Below, one piece after another: positions 22,509 to 35,391 of a stretch of DNA of 64,000 bases; the stretch's first letter is position 1, and each line of letters opens with the position of its first letter. The notes beneath the pieces were generated by a model, which was given only the letters and a program-made list of their open reading frames with translations, was not told where the DNA came from and ran no database searches. The translations under genes were made by a program, and so were the position numbers. Source of the stretch: Tulasnella sp. 424 (Eukaryota; Basidiomycota; Agaricomycetes; Cantharellales; Tulasnellaceae); NCBI GenBank assembly GCA_019633425.1, contig WSUB01000207.1, positions 1-64,000 on the forward strand, given 5' to 3'.

Positions 22509-24203
22509 CTCGTAAGGCGTCTAAGTCTCTTGACGCGTTTGGAAAGATCTGGAACGAATGGGTGGTAGTGGCTGACATTGGGGTTCGGACTGGATTTAGG
22601 GGTGGGAATGGCCCCTTGTCCAACATTACCGTCCACAGTATACCTAACTGCTCTCCATCATCTACGCTCGTTTCTCGCCCAATACAAGTACTTGGAAGCC
22701 TCGGTTACCATTAATGATGAAGGCCAACGGCTATCTTTGACAATACTCGGATCGCCTAGTTGCTGGATTCAAAAACCTGCATCACTGCCAAGTTCGAATC
22801 GTGATACGAAAGAAGGTCACTTCTCCGTTGTTTACAAATGGACCTTTTGGAGCTGAACAGCCTATTATATGCAGCCTAGATCCAACGAGTGGGTACGCCA
22901 TGCGGGTTTTTTGCTGAGAGGTGGAGCGAACAGCCCTCGTCCCGACCGGGAACTCGAATGTACCAACACGCCCGTCATCGAGACTGAGGCAACGCCTAAG
23001 ATTCTTAGTAAATACCCCGATCGCTTAGCAACATAGCTCAGGAGCAACTTTCTTTTTAAAGGCTTCCCTTTTCTATATGGTACATTGCAACAACAGAGAT
23101 AACCCGACACGTGCACCCCCTGTCGCAGAGCAGGGCCGCCGCATATTGATCAACCATCTGGAATCCTTGGAGGGGAGAGCCTTTCCCCACGACAGAGTGT
23201 TTCTCGATCACCACAAAGACCAAAACCTATCTGTTTATTTGCATTCTTGTTGTCAATGCCATTCGCAGAGATGGTTTAGCGAAGATGCAGCTTGCTTAAT
23301 CGAGTCACCGTCATTCTCCCAAGGCGATTGCCTGCGAGTTGAAATCCACACTTGTGGGACTATTTCGCGAGTCGGCATAGAGCCACTCATCTCTTCCTGG
23401 TGCTCTAGTGATACATTTGGCACGAAAACGTCCCAGATTCGACCGAGCAATCAACAAGAGTCTCGAGGCCCACACTCACGTTGTCCTTCTCCGCTCGAAC
23501 CTCCGGCGCTTGCTACGCTGAAAACTGATGCTTTGACGATAGAATCTACAGTACATTGCGCTTTTATGCCTCAGTTGAGTCTTTGTGTGGGCGTCTATGC
23601 CTCGTGCTCAGCTTGGAAAGTCTACCCCATAGTGATCTCCCTCCTCCCAATGGTGTCACCAATTTACAGCTCCGCAGGAAAGGGGAACAATTATAGTAGG
23701 TAATAACGGGCTTAGAGATCGAGGGGGGAGGACTTCCCAGTTTTGCGTCGTGCCACAACAGCAACCGTTGGGATTCTCTACAGAAGGGTTAAGTCGTTTG
23801 GGGGCAGGAGATACAATATCCCCGGAGGTTATCAACTACTGCTCGACCTACCACATATATCCTGTCAGTGACACTTACCCTGAACCATATGGCTCTATGA
23901 GCCCCGACCCGGAGGAAGGCGAGTTTAGTGATATGGGGTCGGTTCCACTATAATCTAACCCGATGTAGAACCACATGCCTTGCAGCTTCTTCGCATAGAT
24001 AGAACGTTCCATGACGCAACGTATTCGGCACGAGGTAGACTCGTTCTACGGGCGAGAGGTACTTAAAGTTACCTCAATTCTGATTTTGTTATATGGGTCT
24101 GACTCTTGTCCTTCCGCCAGAGAACCGCCGACTTGAGCTTTAAATTTGCTCATTCCACCTTCTCCTCTCCCCCTTTACTAGCACCTCAACCATCGATCCC
24201 TCG
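22509..24203. other. Spacer with one unexplained long open frame
   Basis: Nothing recognised. The longest open stretch is 23077-23703 (+), 208 codons, cysteine-rich in its middle (HSCCQCHSQRW), with no family resemblance I can name and no supporting copy in the window. The last 200 bp before 24204 resemble the flank of R4 before 28179 (acgaggtaga and cgttctacggg-like segments), so they are probably a shared promoter region. Confidence 0.35.
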
Positions 24204-26322
24204 ATGAGCCACTCTTCCATTCCAACCATCGACGACATAGAGTATGAAACGCCGTGCACCTTCGAGACTTCCCCTATGCTAATCCATCTTTACTAGGGAC
24301 TGGTCTAGAGAGAATACTCATGGCCGTGCCACCCTTTCTAAATTAAACGTCACCTCCAGCGTCGATGACGCTCCTCCCTCTCAGACCAGGATGTGAGTAT
24401 CTTCAGCTATTAAGATACATGGATGTTCTTCGTCAATATGTTAATACCGGCTGGACGCTTTACTTACAAAGCGAAACAAGATCACTGCGCCCGCCATCTA
24501 GTGAGAATATCGCTTTGTGATTGCCTGACGCTTCTAACAATTACCTCTGATAGATCTATCTGATGATGGATCGTCAATGAGGACGTGGGGGCCCCCTTCT
24601 CCAACACCCACCATGGGTGATTCATCAATGCGCTCTCGACCTCGCGGAGATGGAACCAAGACACCAATTGCTCGTCACGGCTTCAATACCCGAAATCGAT
24701 TATCTGCCAACTTTGACCCAGTAATTCACCAAGACTTAGCGGGTGGGTCGACCAGTAAATTGGTATCCGTACACCGCAGACCCTGATTGCCTACTAGGGT
24801 TGGACCTTCCCGCCCCATCTCATCCTGAGCCTGAGGTCGAAGGTAAGGAGCTTTTGACTCGGTGCTCCCCCGTGCGGAATGAACCAACTCGGTATTGCCC
24901 GCGCCTTAGATGCTAAAATCCTTTCTGATCTGGGAAACACGGACCACTGCTGCGAATTTGTTGCCGATATCCTCCGTTACGCCTTACGCATGGGTCAGAG
25001 TCACGACAAAGAGTGGGTCGCTGACTACGCCGCAACGCGTCTGAGGGGGTCAGCAATGCGCTGGTACACGCTTGAGCTTGACGCAGCCTCAAAGTCAGAC
25101 TGGAACAAGCTCCAGGTTGCCATTCTCCGGAAATCCGACAGTCTAAGTCCGAGCGAAACCGCTTCCTCCAGGTGAGAGAACCGTGTTCTGAGCCGATCCC
25201 AGCTAACCATATATTTTCCAGGCGGCGCGGATCTAACGCGACGACCGCGTCCTCCCGCACGCATCTATCCCGTAGTGACTCCGTTTCAACGCAAAACTCC
25301 TCCGTTACTTTTGGCTCAGAGTACGTGACGACGGGAAGTTACGGCCATAAGATCTGATCTTTAGACTTCCTCAGTGCACCTTTATACGGCTCGCCTGCCT
25401 CGAGCACTTCGTATATCAGCGCCTCGAAAGTTGCTCTCCCCAGTTCTTCGCGTGCCAGTTCGACCTCTTCGTATTGGAGGCACGTTCGGTCCGCAAGCAA
25501 TGCTCAGCAGGCTCAGTTCGGTAGATTGGTCATCAAGGATTTCACCGAAGGCGCACATTACATTGGCTCAGCCCTGAACGTTTCCGGTATTTGCAAGCGC
25601 ATCTCTGAAAGGCACGAAGCGCTTTACGTCCAAGTCGATCGACAGTCTCGAAAACTTTACTTAGAGGTCAGTAACGGGAGTGCATACGGTAAAGAAAGAT
25701 TCTGTCCGTAACATTCTAATTTCTCATTCACAGAACTGTCAATCTCCTTACCGAACATTGGGTGTCACCTGGGACATCTCGGAAGATTCCACTCCCCACC
25801 TGAACATGGGATCCAAAGAGTGAGTACTGAGCACTCTTTGTCAGCAACTTTTACCAACGCGTTAACTCGCAACACCTGGTCGTCTAGCCGTGCATACCTC
25901 GTGTTCCTCGATCATGATGGTAAACCTTCTAGACACGGGTGGCGGTGCGGTCCTTCGAGGAACGCGGTTTGGACGGTAGGCACGGATAACCGTGTTCGAG
26001 CCTTCTGGAAGGACGAGAAAGGCGGTTAGTTGAGCTCGCGTTTTTAGTTTGCTATGGATTCTTACTCGACTTCGACCGTTCATTTGATAGCCAAGCATGA
26101 ACTACACATCCTTGTTAAGGCGGAGTCAATTATGTGGTACTCTGGAACTATCTCACTTGTCACGGATCCGGATGCGTTCGTGAAAGATCACAATGAATAC
26201 GTTCGCTCTGTGAGTATATACAGCTAGAAACTACTCGGTCATCTGGCTTCTAAAGGCACCTGGGCACCCTTATATAGACCATCATCTTCGAACCTCAAGA
26301 GTTACCTTCACCTCAGTCCTAA
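24204..26322 (+). CDS. R3: gag-like domain protein (478 aa)
   Basis: Twelve exons: 24204-24241, 24297-24392, 24472-24500, 24554-24742, 24798-24842, 24910-25171, 25222-25320, 25375-25666, 25734-25819, 25888-26024, 26091-26209 and 26278-26322; 478 residues, all phases agree. After a Ser/Pro/Arg-rich N-terminus, residues 133-219 form the gag-like block (NTDHCCEFVADILRYALRMG, then EWVADYAATRLRG and SDWNKLQ), resembling the CA-like helical part of retrotransposon gag proteins. Residues about 300-478 are the family C-terminal domain: GRLVIKDFTEGAHYIG, TLGVTWDIS, RAYLVFLDHDGKPS, VWTVGTDNRVRAFW, HELHILVKAESIMWY and a closing TIIFEPQ. No protease, polymerase or zinc knuckle is present. I read it as a cellular gene family, not a transposon. 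It is likely cytosolic, since no signal peptide is seen. Confidence 0.85.
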
Positions 26323-28178
26323 CAAAACCACGTACGGTTTCTATCAGATATTACTCTGGGTACATGAGATCTAACCTTTGCTTTGGCCTCCAGGACATAT
26401 TTCTCCGAGTTGTTACTACATTTGAGCGGAGAAGTAAAGAGCCGCTTGATATTGAAACTATTCTTAGGAGTATGCATTGCTCGGTCGAGGAGTCCTGAAG
26501 AATTCAGTATTCAGGAGAAGGCCACATTAGCGTCTTCTCTCGGTTTCATTTTTTCTCAAAATATTAGTTTATGTATATGAGTCGTGCAAATGGTCATACG
26601 TATAGGCTGTTAGGATCCAGACCGCGTTTAGGGGTGGGAAAGGTCACTTCCTGGTTCCTTCACACCACCTTCCATTGAACATGCACCCAAGTAAATGGGT
26701 GTGCTCGGTATCCACGATGCTACTCACTTTAGCTTACTGCTGATGGAAAGAGTTTGGTCAACTGTTGCCTTATGAGACGGAGAAGTCCTTTGTGTAAAAT
26801 GGGGCTGCTTTCCTTGTGGTTGGCCATCCCGGCGATCTATTCAGTCTAGAACCTAAAACTGGCTTCTTTGGGGGCGTACAACGAGGAGAAAGCCGTAGCT
26901 ATTTGCTTTACAAATAGGAGAAGTCAATAGCTGGCCCTGGAGGTCCGCGAGCGGTGATCAACCTTGCAACCTTGACTGAGACCCTAGCTTAGATTCAAAC
27001 AAGCCACAACTCGTGGTCGACCAAATCCTCTCAGCGCTAGAAGTTATACTTATCGCCTATATAATGCCGAGTAGCCTTATTGGCACTGTCTCCACTCACC
27101 TCTTTGGGGTTATCGAACTATTCGAACCACACGTATCCTTCCACTCATGGCCAAAGAAGGATCAACGAACTATATAGAACGGAGAAGATGACGTTGTGCC
27201 CTCACCTTTCATGCAGGCGTGCCATTCTTCACAGCCTGATCCTAAGTCTCTTCATCTCCGCAGCATTAGTTGGGTCGAGGAATGACAACCAGCATGATCG
27301 ACTATCGCATTCGGAGCTGCGAATGTCGTGAACACTTAGCACGCTCAAGACCCGAGCGCTGGCCGTGATTGTATCTGATCCAGCCTGAAGCCCTTGTCGC
27401 ACTTTCTGATGGTGCGGCTTTCCGTGGGTTTTCTGGACTGTTGACGGCCGTTATGGCTGGGTGGGTGGGCACGCGCCAGACGGAATAAGCGCCTCGAAGC
27501 CATATACGCGCCAACCGCAAAGTCTGCCTCCCACAATCCGTGACTTCTTCCTGCCCGAACAGCTTTATCAACCCTATCAACAAGATTTTAAAGCGTTTGT
27601 TGCTCATTCCGATGTTGGCAGGCCTCACCAAAACCGCGCGTTGAGGTCAAGTTGTGGAGCAGGGTAACCGATGACACTGCGTGGATTGATCAGCTTAGCA
27701 TTGTGGATGAAAATAAATATTGACTTTAGCTAGAACTAGTCCTCAGTTTTCGGTGACGCAAAGCATCTCAGTCGATTCCGGAGCGAAACCTCTCATCGGG
27801 CAGCCTGATCCCACAACCCACAACCGCCCGGGAATTTCCCGAACCCAGCGAGTCACACTTAACTCTCCAAGTTCTCTGTATTTGTCATGACGCAACCAAT
27901 TGCTCTTTCTAAATTGATGTGGCGTGACCTTCCATCATATATCCTGATCAGGGAGTTTCAACCTCGCGGTCGTCTGAGACTTGATGGAAACGTCCATCTT
28001 TCTCAGATGATGCTTCTCACACGAGGTAGAAACGTTACTCAGGGCGAAGAAGCAGCACTACTCACTAGTTCAAGGCTGCTATCTTAACTAACCCCCCTTT
28101 TCTTTCGAGCAATAAATAGTCTACCCATCTCATCCCTCTCCTAATACCTTTCCACCACCCGAATTCCCCCAAATTTTG
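26323..28178. other. Spacer between R3 and R4
   Basis: No gene recognised. Short open frames (for example 27080-27331 and 27461-27667) have no coding support. The last part, from about 27970, resembles the sequence before R3 and is probably the R4 promoter region. Confidence 0.4.
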
Positions 28179-30275
28179 ATGAGTCACTCTCAAGTACCCT
28201 CAGACGAGAATTTGTATGATCGGGAATGTATCGCAGGAATAGCACCTTCTGATCACCTGCTCCTTCAGGAAGCGAACACCAACCCCGTTCGGTTCTTCAT
28301 CTAGATACCATCCATCCATGAGTCCCGCTGCGTACTCCTTTCGGGATTTCGGGTCAGTCTAATCATACCTGCTCCTCTCTCAACTATCTTAGCTGACCTC
28401 CGCTGTCACTGATGACTGCACTAGCCCCGCCCAAAACGAATCCCAATCGCTCCGCGAGCCTTCACGTAAGCTATCGATAACCTTATGCCTACCTATCTGA
28501 CCATTATTTCGAACAGCTCTTCTCGATGATCGGGCATCTGAATCGATGGTGACATACAGGGGAATATCCCCAGCTCGCAGCGCTACCGACCCCACGCCAC
28601 AAAGTCGACTCCGGGACCAATCCAAAATGCCATTTGAGCAGCATGGCATGAATACCGAAAACCGTCAGTCGGCCGCTTCGAACCCTATGATACACCAGGA
28701 CCCGGCTGGTAGGCTCGCGACAACCTAGTCTCCATATCGCCAGACGCTGATCGCGTAAACAGAATCCAATTTTCCCAACCACGCACAAGAAACGGGTACG
28801 TTTGCCGCGATACCTCCAAAGCAACGGGATTTTGTCATACGCGACTAACTCGTTGGCTTCTCGATATACTCCAGAGGTCGATATGTTATCCGATCTCAAC
28901 AACAAAGATCATTGTTGCCGCTTTATCCGATACATTAGACGTGTTGCGCTGGATAAGGGCAAGAGCAACAACAAAGAATGGATGGCAAAGTATGCAGAGA
29001 CGCGGCTTGAAGATGACGCCATGTTTTGGCATATCGAACTTGACGACGACACAAGATCAAACTGGGATAAGCTCTGTCGGGCAATACTAGTGAGGGCTGG
29101 AGGTGCAAATACCAATAGTCCCACTGCGTTTAGATTGGCATCGCTTTTGATTTCCTGGGTGGCACCTGACTAACAGAACCGTAGACCCCGTCATGGTTCA
29201 AATCAATCTGTCTCCACGGTTTCGTCTGCCCAAAAGGGGAGATCTAGAAGTGACTCCCATTCATCATTTTGGCAAGGCCCCGAGTGAGTCTTTCTAGGCC
29301 GGTCTAATGGGAAAGTCTAACATGTGTTTCCTCATAGAAGCGCGCCGTTGTACGACTCACCTGCGTCCGAGTTGTCGCACACCAGCATCTCGGGCCCTTC
29401 CACTTCACTGGCTTCAACGCGAGCTAGATCTGGCTCTTCGCATTCAGCAAAGCCTCCCAGTGCTTACCCCCAAACCCAACTCGGGAGACTTGTTCTCAGA
29501 GATTACACTACTGGCGTCCACTACGTTGGAGTCTCGGTCAGTATGTACGGGATCTTTAAATGCACTTCCGAGGAGCACGAGGCTCTGTAGGTGAAGGTTG
29601 ACCGGAACCAGGGAAAGATATCTCTCCAGGTGAGAAATTTACTGGCCTGCGATCAACTGCGATGTTGCATATTGACCGTTCCATATCCAGAACGCCCATT
29701 CCCGAGGCCGAACACTCGGAATAACTTGGGACATTGATAAGGACTGTACTCCTCATCTCGGTAAAGGGTCTAAGGAGTACGTATTTTATTCCAGGATTGT
29801 ATATAATACGGGACATGTGCTGACCATATCCCCGAAATTATTTCATAGTCGTGCGTACATGGTTTACCTCGACCATAACGGGAAGTCTTCAGGCCAAAGC
29901 TGGCCGTCAACGTTGGCCGGGCCTTCCAAAGATTCCATCTGGAGTATATCCTCCGATAACAAAGTCCACCCCATCTGGATCGACGAGTATGGAGGTATGA
30001 TTACTGGTTCATCCTCTTTCATGACCAACATTAACGGGTAATCTGGCGGCAGTGAGGCATGAACTACAAGTTCTGGTCAAGTACGAGTCCCTCAGAGTGT
30101 GGCACCTCGACACAATCTCGCTCGTAACAGACGCCGAAGCCTTCATGAAGGACCATAGTGACTATATGCGCTCTGTGAGTACTGAGACCCAAGAGCTCTG
30201 TATTTGACTACCTGCAAGGCTCACTGTCTTGACGCCACCATGCTACAGTACCTCGAATTCGAGCCTCAAACGTAG
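28179..30275 (+). pseudogene. R4: gag-like domain gene with a single nonsense codon
   Basis: Twelve exons can be drawn as in R3: 28179-28213, 28269-28352, 28425-28465, 28517-28708, 28763-28795, 28875-29089, 29177-29283, 29338-29629, 29691-29776, 29849-29994, 30053-30174 and 30249-30275. The gag-like block (DHCCRFIRYIRRVALDKGK, EWMAKYAETRLEDDAM) and the C-terminal motifs (TLGITWDI, RAYMVYLDHNGKSS, FEPQT) are complete and in frame. The one lesion found is a stop at 29588-29590 where R3 has tyrosine in the motif EALYVQVD. The donor after the gag-like exon is also lost (AG-AT instead of AG-GT), but an upstream GTGAGG donor at 29090 keeps the frame. Either a recent pseudogene or a protein truncated inside the C-terminal domain. 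Confidence 0.75.
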
Positions 30276-31939
30276 AACCGCGATACTCGGAAACTATCTC
30301 CGAAAGCGTAAGTATGTTAACCAGCTCTGTCCATGGGATCAGCTCTCCCCACTCACACACGATTGTTGGTTAACCCTACAACGAATTCCAGAGAAGAGAT
30401 ACGAATAAAGCCCTTCACCATGCTTAAAGAAGCGGATAAACCAAAATTCGACCCATTAACTGGAGATATGATGAACTTGCTTGGCTCGCTGATTCACCAA
30501 CCCGCTGCAGGCAGGTGGTTGCTTATGACGAGTTTCGAAATTCCCTGGGGGATATATACATTGGAATTGGGGTTTAAATCTATGATACAGTCTGTCGTAT
30601 GATTTTCCATGTGTTGCTAATGCCAATTCGCGATCGAGGAGTCGTCGACCGCGTGCAAGCCCAGGCCCAATGGGCATAGCGACAAATCCCGGAGGCCAAG
30701 GGGCCATGTGCTGTTGGATATTGTGATGCTTTCCTTAAAGGATATCTATATACCTTCTGAATGTCAGCAGACGACATGCGCGCGGACGTATCTAGTGATC
30801 GCTGAGTGTGCATGTCATCGGCGATATCCTATGACAGTCAGCCACAAAATTAGAGCGCCGTGTTTTGGGTTAACCCTTCCTCGAATGAGACTTTATTCTT
30901 CACCTCCTGGTTGCCAGGGCAACACCCGATCGAACTGATGGTAATGAGCGTATTTCCCTCGGCGCGATGAAGGCTATGCCGAGCGATCCACACCTTTGGA
31001 GAGTTCACCATTCTATATAAAGATTTGATGGTCTGAGCTATCAGTACCATTTATTGTAATTCTCATCTTGAGCCGGGCTCATGTCCCATGTATGAGGCGA
31101 GGTCCCTTACGCTGTCCGGAAACACCGCCTCCGAGACGTCAGGTTAGCCATCACCGGTTCCGATTGGAAGGACCCTCCGGCAACCCCCACCGGAAAGTTA
31201 CTTCTCGGAACTAGTGATTGGGACCGGAATTATAGCTCTCGGAAATCCTGATGTTTCTAGTATTTGGGACAAGACTCATTTTGGCGCCCTGTTTTACCCG
31301 ACGAGCATAGAATGATTCCGGCACAAGTGTCGTGCAAATGTGACTGCTATAGATATCATAGTACCATAACTGTACTAAAACTGCCTCTTACCAATGTGAA
31401 AGATGATGTCGCCTTTAAGTTCCTCGCTACCTTCTCTTATTCAGATACCGCATCAAAAAGAAAGCGTAATTCTTCGGACCAACTATTCACGAGGAACGGA
31501 ATCGCCCGTCGGCGATACATATTAACCAGCGTCTTTGACAGCTTGATCCGAGACGCGAGGTATGTGTTGAACTGGCTGGAGGCTATCCATCAGCAAGATC
31601 CGTCTGAATACTCAGCTATTTAAATGGTTAATTCGGCTGGGTGAGCCGTTTTCGGTGAGCGCTCAGGGCGTGAGAATCTCGACACGAGGCAGCATTGTAA
31701 CAGCCGCAATCTTTGGCACCACGAGACAGCCCAATGAGAAGCAAGAATCCCAACGTGTTTGGCGGCTTGCACAGCCGAACTCCAATCTCCCTTTGGTGAC
31801 TCCTGTGATATGGAGCCGTGTTGTGATCGAACTTCCTTCCAAATAGAAGGATATTGGGGATGACCTCACAAGCGCCCACCGCCTAAAAGGGCTAATGTAA
31901 AATCGCCACGCAATTATCTCCCTCTCACCTGCAGGCCTG
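30276..31939. other. Spacer between R4 and the right inverted arm
   Basis: No gene recognised. An open frame at 31264-31623 (+, 119 codons, ILTSVFDSLIRDARYVLNWL) has mildly protein-like composition but no family match, no copy in the window and no clear context. Confidence 0.35.
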
Positions 31940-32053
31940 CCGTTTGCCTCGTTGCCTCGAGGTCCCAGATATCATTATCCCCCAGATCTGAAGAGCTTCA
32001 CCGCATCTCCCTCCCTCCCCACCATCATTTCAGTTCGCACCCATTCCTTCTAC

Positions 32054-34215
32054 ATGACTTCCGTCGCACAGATCTACGTACAGAACGCAGAGTAAGAAGC
32101 CACAATTTGATTTAGATTTTTTGTCTTCCGCTCATTCGCCACTCCTCCAGCGAAATCCAAGACGGCGGCCTCATGAACGAGGCCGATGACGTCCGGCAAC
32201 CCAAACTATCCCTCGACACCGACAGCCTCTCCTCTCAGCCCAGGTTAGAATCCGCCCTAGTGAACCTTCATTGTCCGCCCCGCTCACTCGCGCCCATCTT
32301 CCCAGCCAGCTATCTACTCCCAATACACCTAACGAACCGCTATCACCTCACGCTCCTTCGGGTAAGCCTGTTCGGCTTTGCGGTGCTTGAGGCCCACATT
32401 GAGCGGCGCCCTCGTCATAGACCTCGTAAGCTACGACGAACAGCCCTCTAGACCAGAGTCGTTCGTGACTTGGAGGTCTCAACTGTCGCCAACGGATGGT
32501 CAACCGGAAACGTTCCCAACCCCCTGGGCGGCCGCTGGGGTAGAGCGGTCTGTCCCTCCGCTGAACCTCTCACTCAGTCGGAAATCCCAGCGCAGGGCTG
32601 TAACAACCGCCTCAACCATTCCCGAAGAGGACGAAGGTAAGCCAAAGGTGTTATCAGGAGAAGGCGCCCGCTTACATAATGACACCTGACTACAACTAGA
32701 CGTTCTCTACCAAACCCGCTCACCTCTTCCAGTACATGGTACGCATACAGACGGCCAGCAATATTTGCATCTATATGCTCATTTTTTTTCTCGTAGTCCC
32801 TGAGCCAGATATCGAATTTGACGGAACCGACCCCTACAAATGCTGCGATCTCATCCGCGACGTCTGGACATACGCTTGGAAGATGGGTAAACACACCGAC
32901 AAGCGATGGATCGCAGAGTTTGCGGCTACAAGACTCACGAGAGGGGTGATTGCATGGTATTCACGGCTCTCAGTGGAAGTCAAGTACGATTGGGACAAGC
33001 TTCACCACGAGTTGATTGAGGCGTGGGGACCCCGCTCTCCTGATAGCGCCAATCCTTCCTTGTAGGTCTCTCTTTAGTATATTTTTGATCTACGTTAACC
33101 ATCGCGCTATTATCTCTAGATTTATTTCCGATCAATGGGGAGGCCTTACTCGCTCCTCATCGCAATCCACCACGTACACGTCTCCTCCAAGTACGGCCAC
33201 GTCCAGTCTAATGCCCATCACACCCAATTCGACCGGCCTCCTCAGTCCTCAGTGAGTAACTGAAAACTATTTAGCTCGGCAGTATAGCTTATTATTTTGT
33301 TTTTGGTTAGGATTATCCCTCACGGCTCTTTCGAGACAAACGGAAACGGAGGGCGGGTGAGCCCCGACCCCCTTCACATCGGACTTCCCCCATCCCCTCT
33401 TCCAGCTTTCAAATGTCTCCACCCACCGGGCCCACTCAACTCTTCAACCCAATGGCAATACGGGAGGCTTCGCGTGGCTGACTATACTGATCGACTTCAT
33501 TACGTTGCTTTGGATCTGAATACCCTCGGTGGATGCGAGACCACAACCAAGAGGCACGAAGCTTTATGCGTCAGGGTCCGATTGGGAACCTGTCGGGTGC
33601 TCTATTTGGATGTCAGTATTCCGGTTAGTGTTTGAAATACGTTGCTGATTTACGCTCTACTATTAGAACTGCCCACCTCCTTATGACACTTTGGGGGTGA
33701 CCTGGGACATGTCGAAACGTCAGACGCCACATCTGAACAGAGGATCTACCGAGTACGTCCTGCGACGTTTACGTTAGACCACCGTTCTCAGGGCTAAGTC
33801 GCTTCATTTCCCCCACAGTCGTGCCAACCTCGTATTCCTCGATAAGGAGAATTCTTCGTCCGCTCGTGTTTTCCGAGGCCGGTCTAAAGACGCCGTCTGG
33901 ACCATCAAACAAGACAATACCGTTCGTGTTTCGTGGCCGGACGAGAACAATAGTCAGTTCACGAGAATTATACTCGGTATACGAATACTAATATTGGTTC
34001 CAACTAATCACACAGACGACCACGAATTGCATGTTGTGGTGAAGGGGGAGTCGATGTGGAGTTGGCCTGGAAGGATTTCACTCGTCGCAGATGTCGACGC
34101 TTTCATGACCCGTCATCATGGTTACGTCCGTTCGGTGAGTATCGCATACGCCTCACCGTAAGAATAGCCCTCTGACTAACTTTTGCAGACCCTGATTTTT
34201 GAACCCATGACATGA
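32054..34215 (+). CDS. R2: gag-like domain protein (501 aa)
   Basis: Twelve exons: 32054-32091, 32151-32243, 32306-32361, 32421-32636, 32700-32738, 32797-33061, 33120-33251, 33311-33611, 33667-33752, 33819-33952, 34016-34134 and 34189-34215; 501 residues with consistent phases. Residues 1-147 are Ser/Pro-rich (LSTPNTPNEPLSPHAPSG), 148-235 the gag-like block (DGTDPYKCCDLIRDVWTYAW, RWIAEFAATRLTRG, YDWDKLHHELIEAW), and about 320-501 the C-terminal domain (YGRLRVADYTDRLHYVALDL, HEALCVRVRLG, TLGVTWDM, NLVFLDKENSSS, VWTIKQDNTVRVSW, HELHVVVKGESMW, TLIFEPMT). It is the near-identical partner of R1 apart from the extra domain there. Domain function is unknown. Confidence 0.87.
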
Positions 34216-35391
34216 TTCTTTTCGCGTATCTGGATACGCTCCCACTCCGACTCGCGCTCTGTACATGAACCATACGCCACCACTCTGTCCCACGATCCGC
34301 CTACTTTGAACTGGGTTCAAGAGGCGGAGCCGCACGATTTCTTAAGTTGCATTAGCCGAACGTCCGTTGATCCATCAACTTCCTGAAGAAGAAGAAACCA
34401 ATAGCTCTAGGGGAAGATTACTTCTATATGCATCGGACGCGCAGGAATCTCAAGACAACGTATGCCAATGGAATGTTGGATAGAACGAAGGACTATGGCC
34501 CCGCGGCAATGTATGTAAAACTATCGCTGCGCAAAAAATCTGATACATTCCTTTGTCAAAATTTATATCAGTCATTTCAGTCCGTTTCGAGGGCGTCGCT
34601 GTCGGGAGTCGTCCTCCCTACAGCGACGCTCGAAGCTCACGGCGTGATTTATCGTGGTCGAATGTTTCGTGGCCTTATATGGCACTGCGCTGTTTTTCCC
34701 TCCCACAAAGTCTTCTTCGATCGGTTCCTTTGCTTATTGTGATGTTGCTTGGGCCTCCGCTTAAGCCACCCCCATTGCATCATCAGCAAGGTTCCTCGAG
34801 TCATGGCTGGGGCACTGGGAGGGCCGGATCGATCGCGAAAACACCTCACTTCGGTATGCCGTGACGGGCAATCCGCTTTTGTGGTGGATGGTCTGGGAAG
34901 GAATAGTGCGCTGGTGGATTCAAGTCCTGACTGGATTGGCGGCTCAGGGGTAGCAAGGATTGGCGCTGCGCGCGGCCGGTGGCTTTTGAGCGACACCCGC
35001 CTGCAGTTTCTCGACCTTTTCTCCGGGAGCCAGGATTGCCTGAACACTCAGAAACTACGTCTATATCCTCTAATGTGTCCCTAGTGTTGATAAAATGCTA
35101 ACCGCCCAGCTCATTGTCATCGCTGCGTTCAACGTGGCAGTGCTTTCGATGTGGACTGCTCGGCGAGGGGCCGGCGACCCTGGATTTTCCCAGTCTAAAT
35201 AGAAACGTCGTCATAAGATTGTGAAGTGCTTTATTCTTGAATCGCGCTCACATCGCTGGTGGGTTTACGGGTGCACTGCCGAGTCCCTGTCTTCAGAACC
35301 TTTTTACCCGGTGCCCCTTTAGTCGACCGACCGCACGCACGCTTCAGCACTCCCCACACCTTTCTCATTTCTTATCTTCTCCCTCGTTACA
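34216..35391. other. Spacer between R2 and R5, shared with the left arm
   Basis: It matches 13730-14726 in inverted orientation. No open frame is conserved in both arms at protein level, so I treat it as non-coding flank. The last 150 bp, pyrimidine-rich, are the likely R5 promoter. Confidence 0.45.

Noticed and set aside
23077..23703. 208-codon open frame as a new gene
   Set aside because: No homologous copy in the window, no motif, no clear exon neighbours; long frames on spacer DNA occur by chance in this composition. Left as an unsupported open frame.
29141..29176. AT-AG (minor-type) intron in R4
   Set aside because: The AG|ATTGGC donor looked like an AT-start intron, but the AT-AC consensus is absent and an ordinary GTGAGG...CTAACAG intron (29090-29176) restores the frame.
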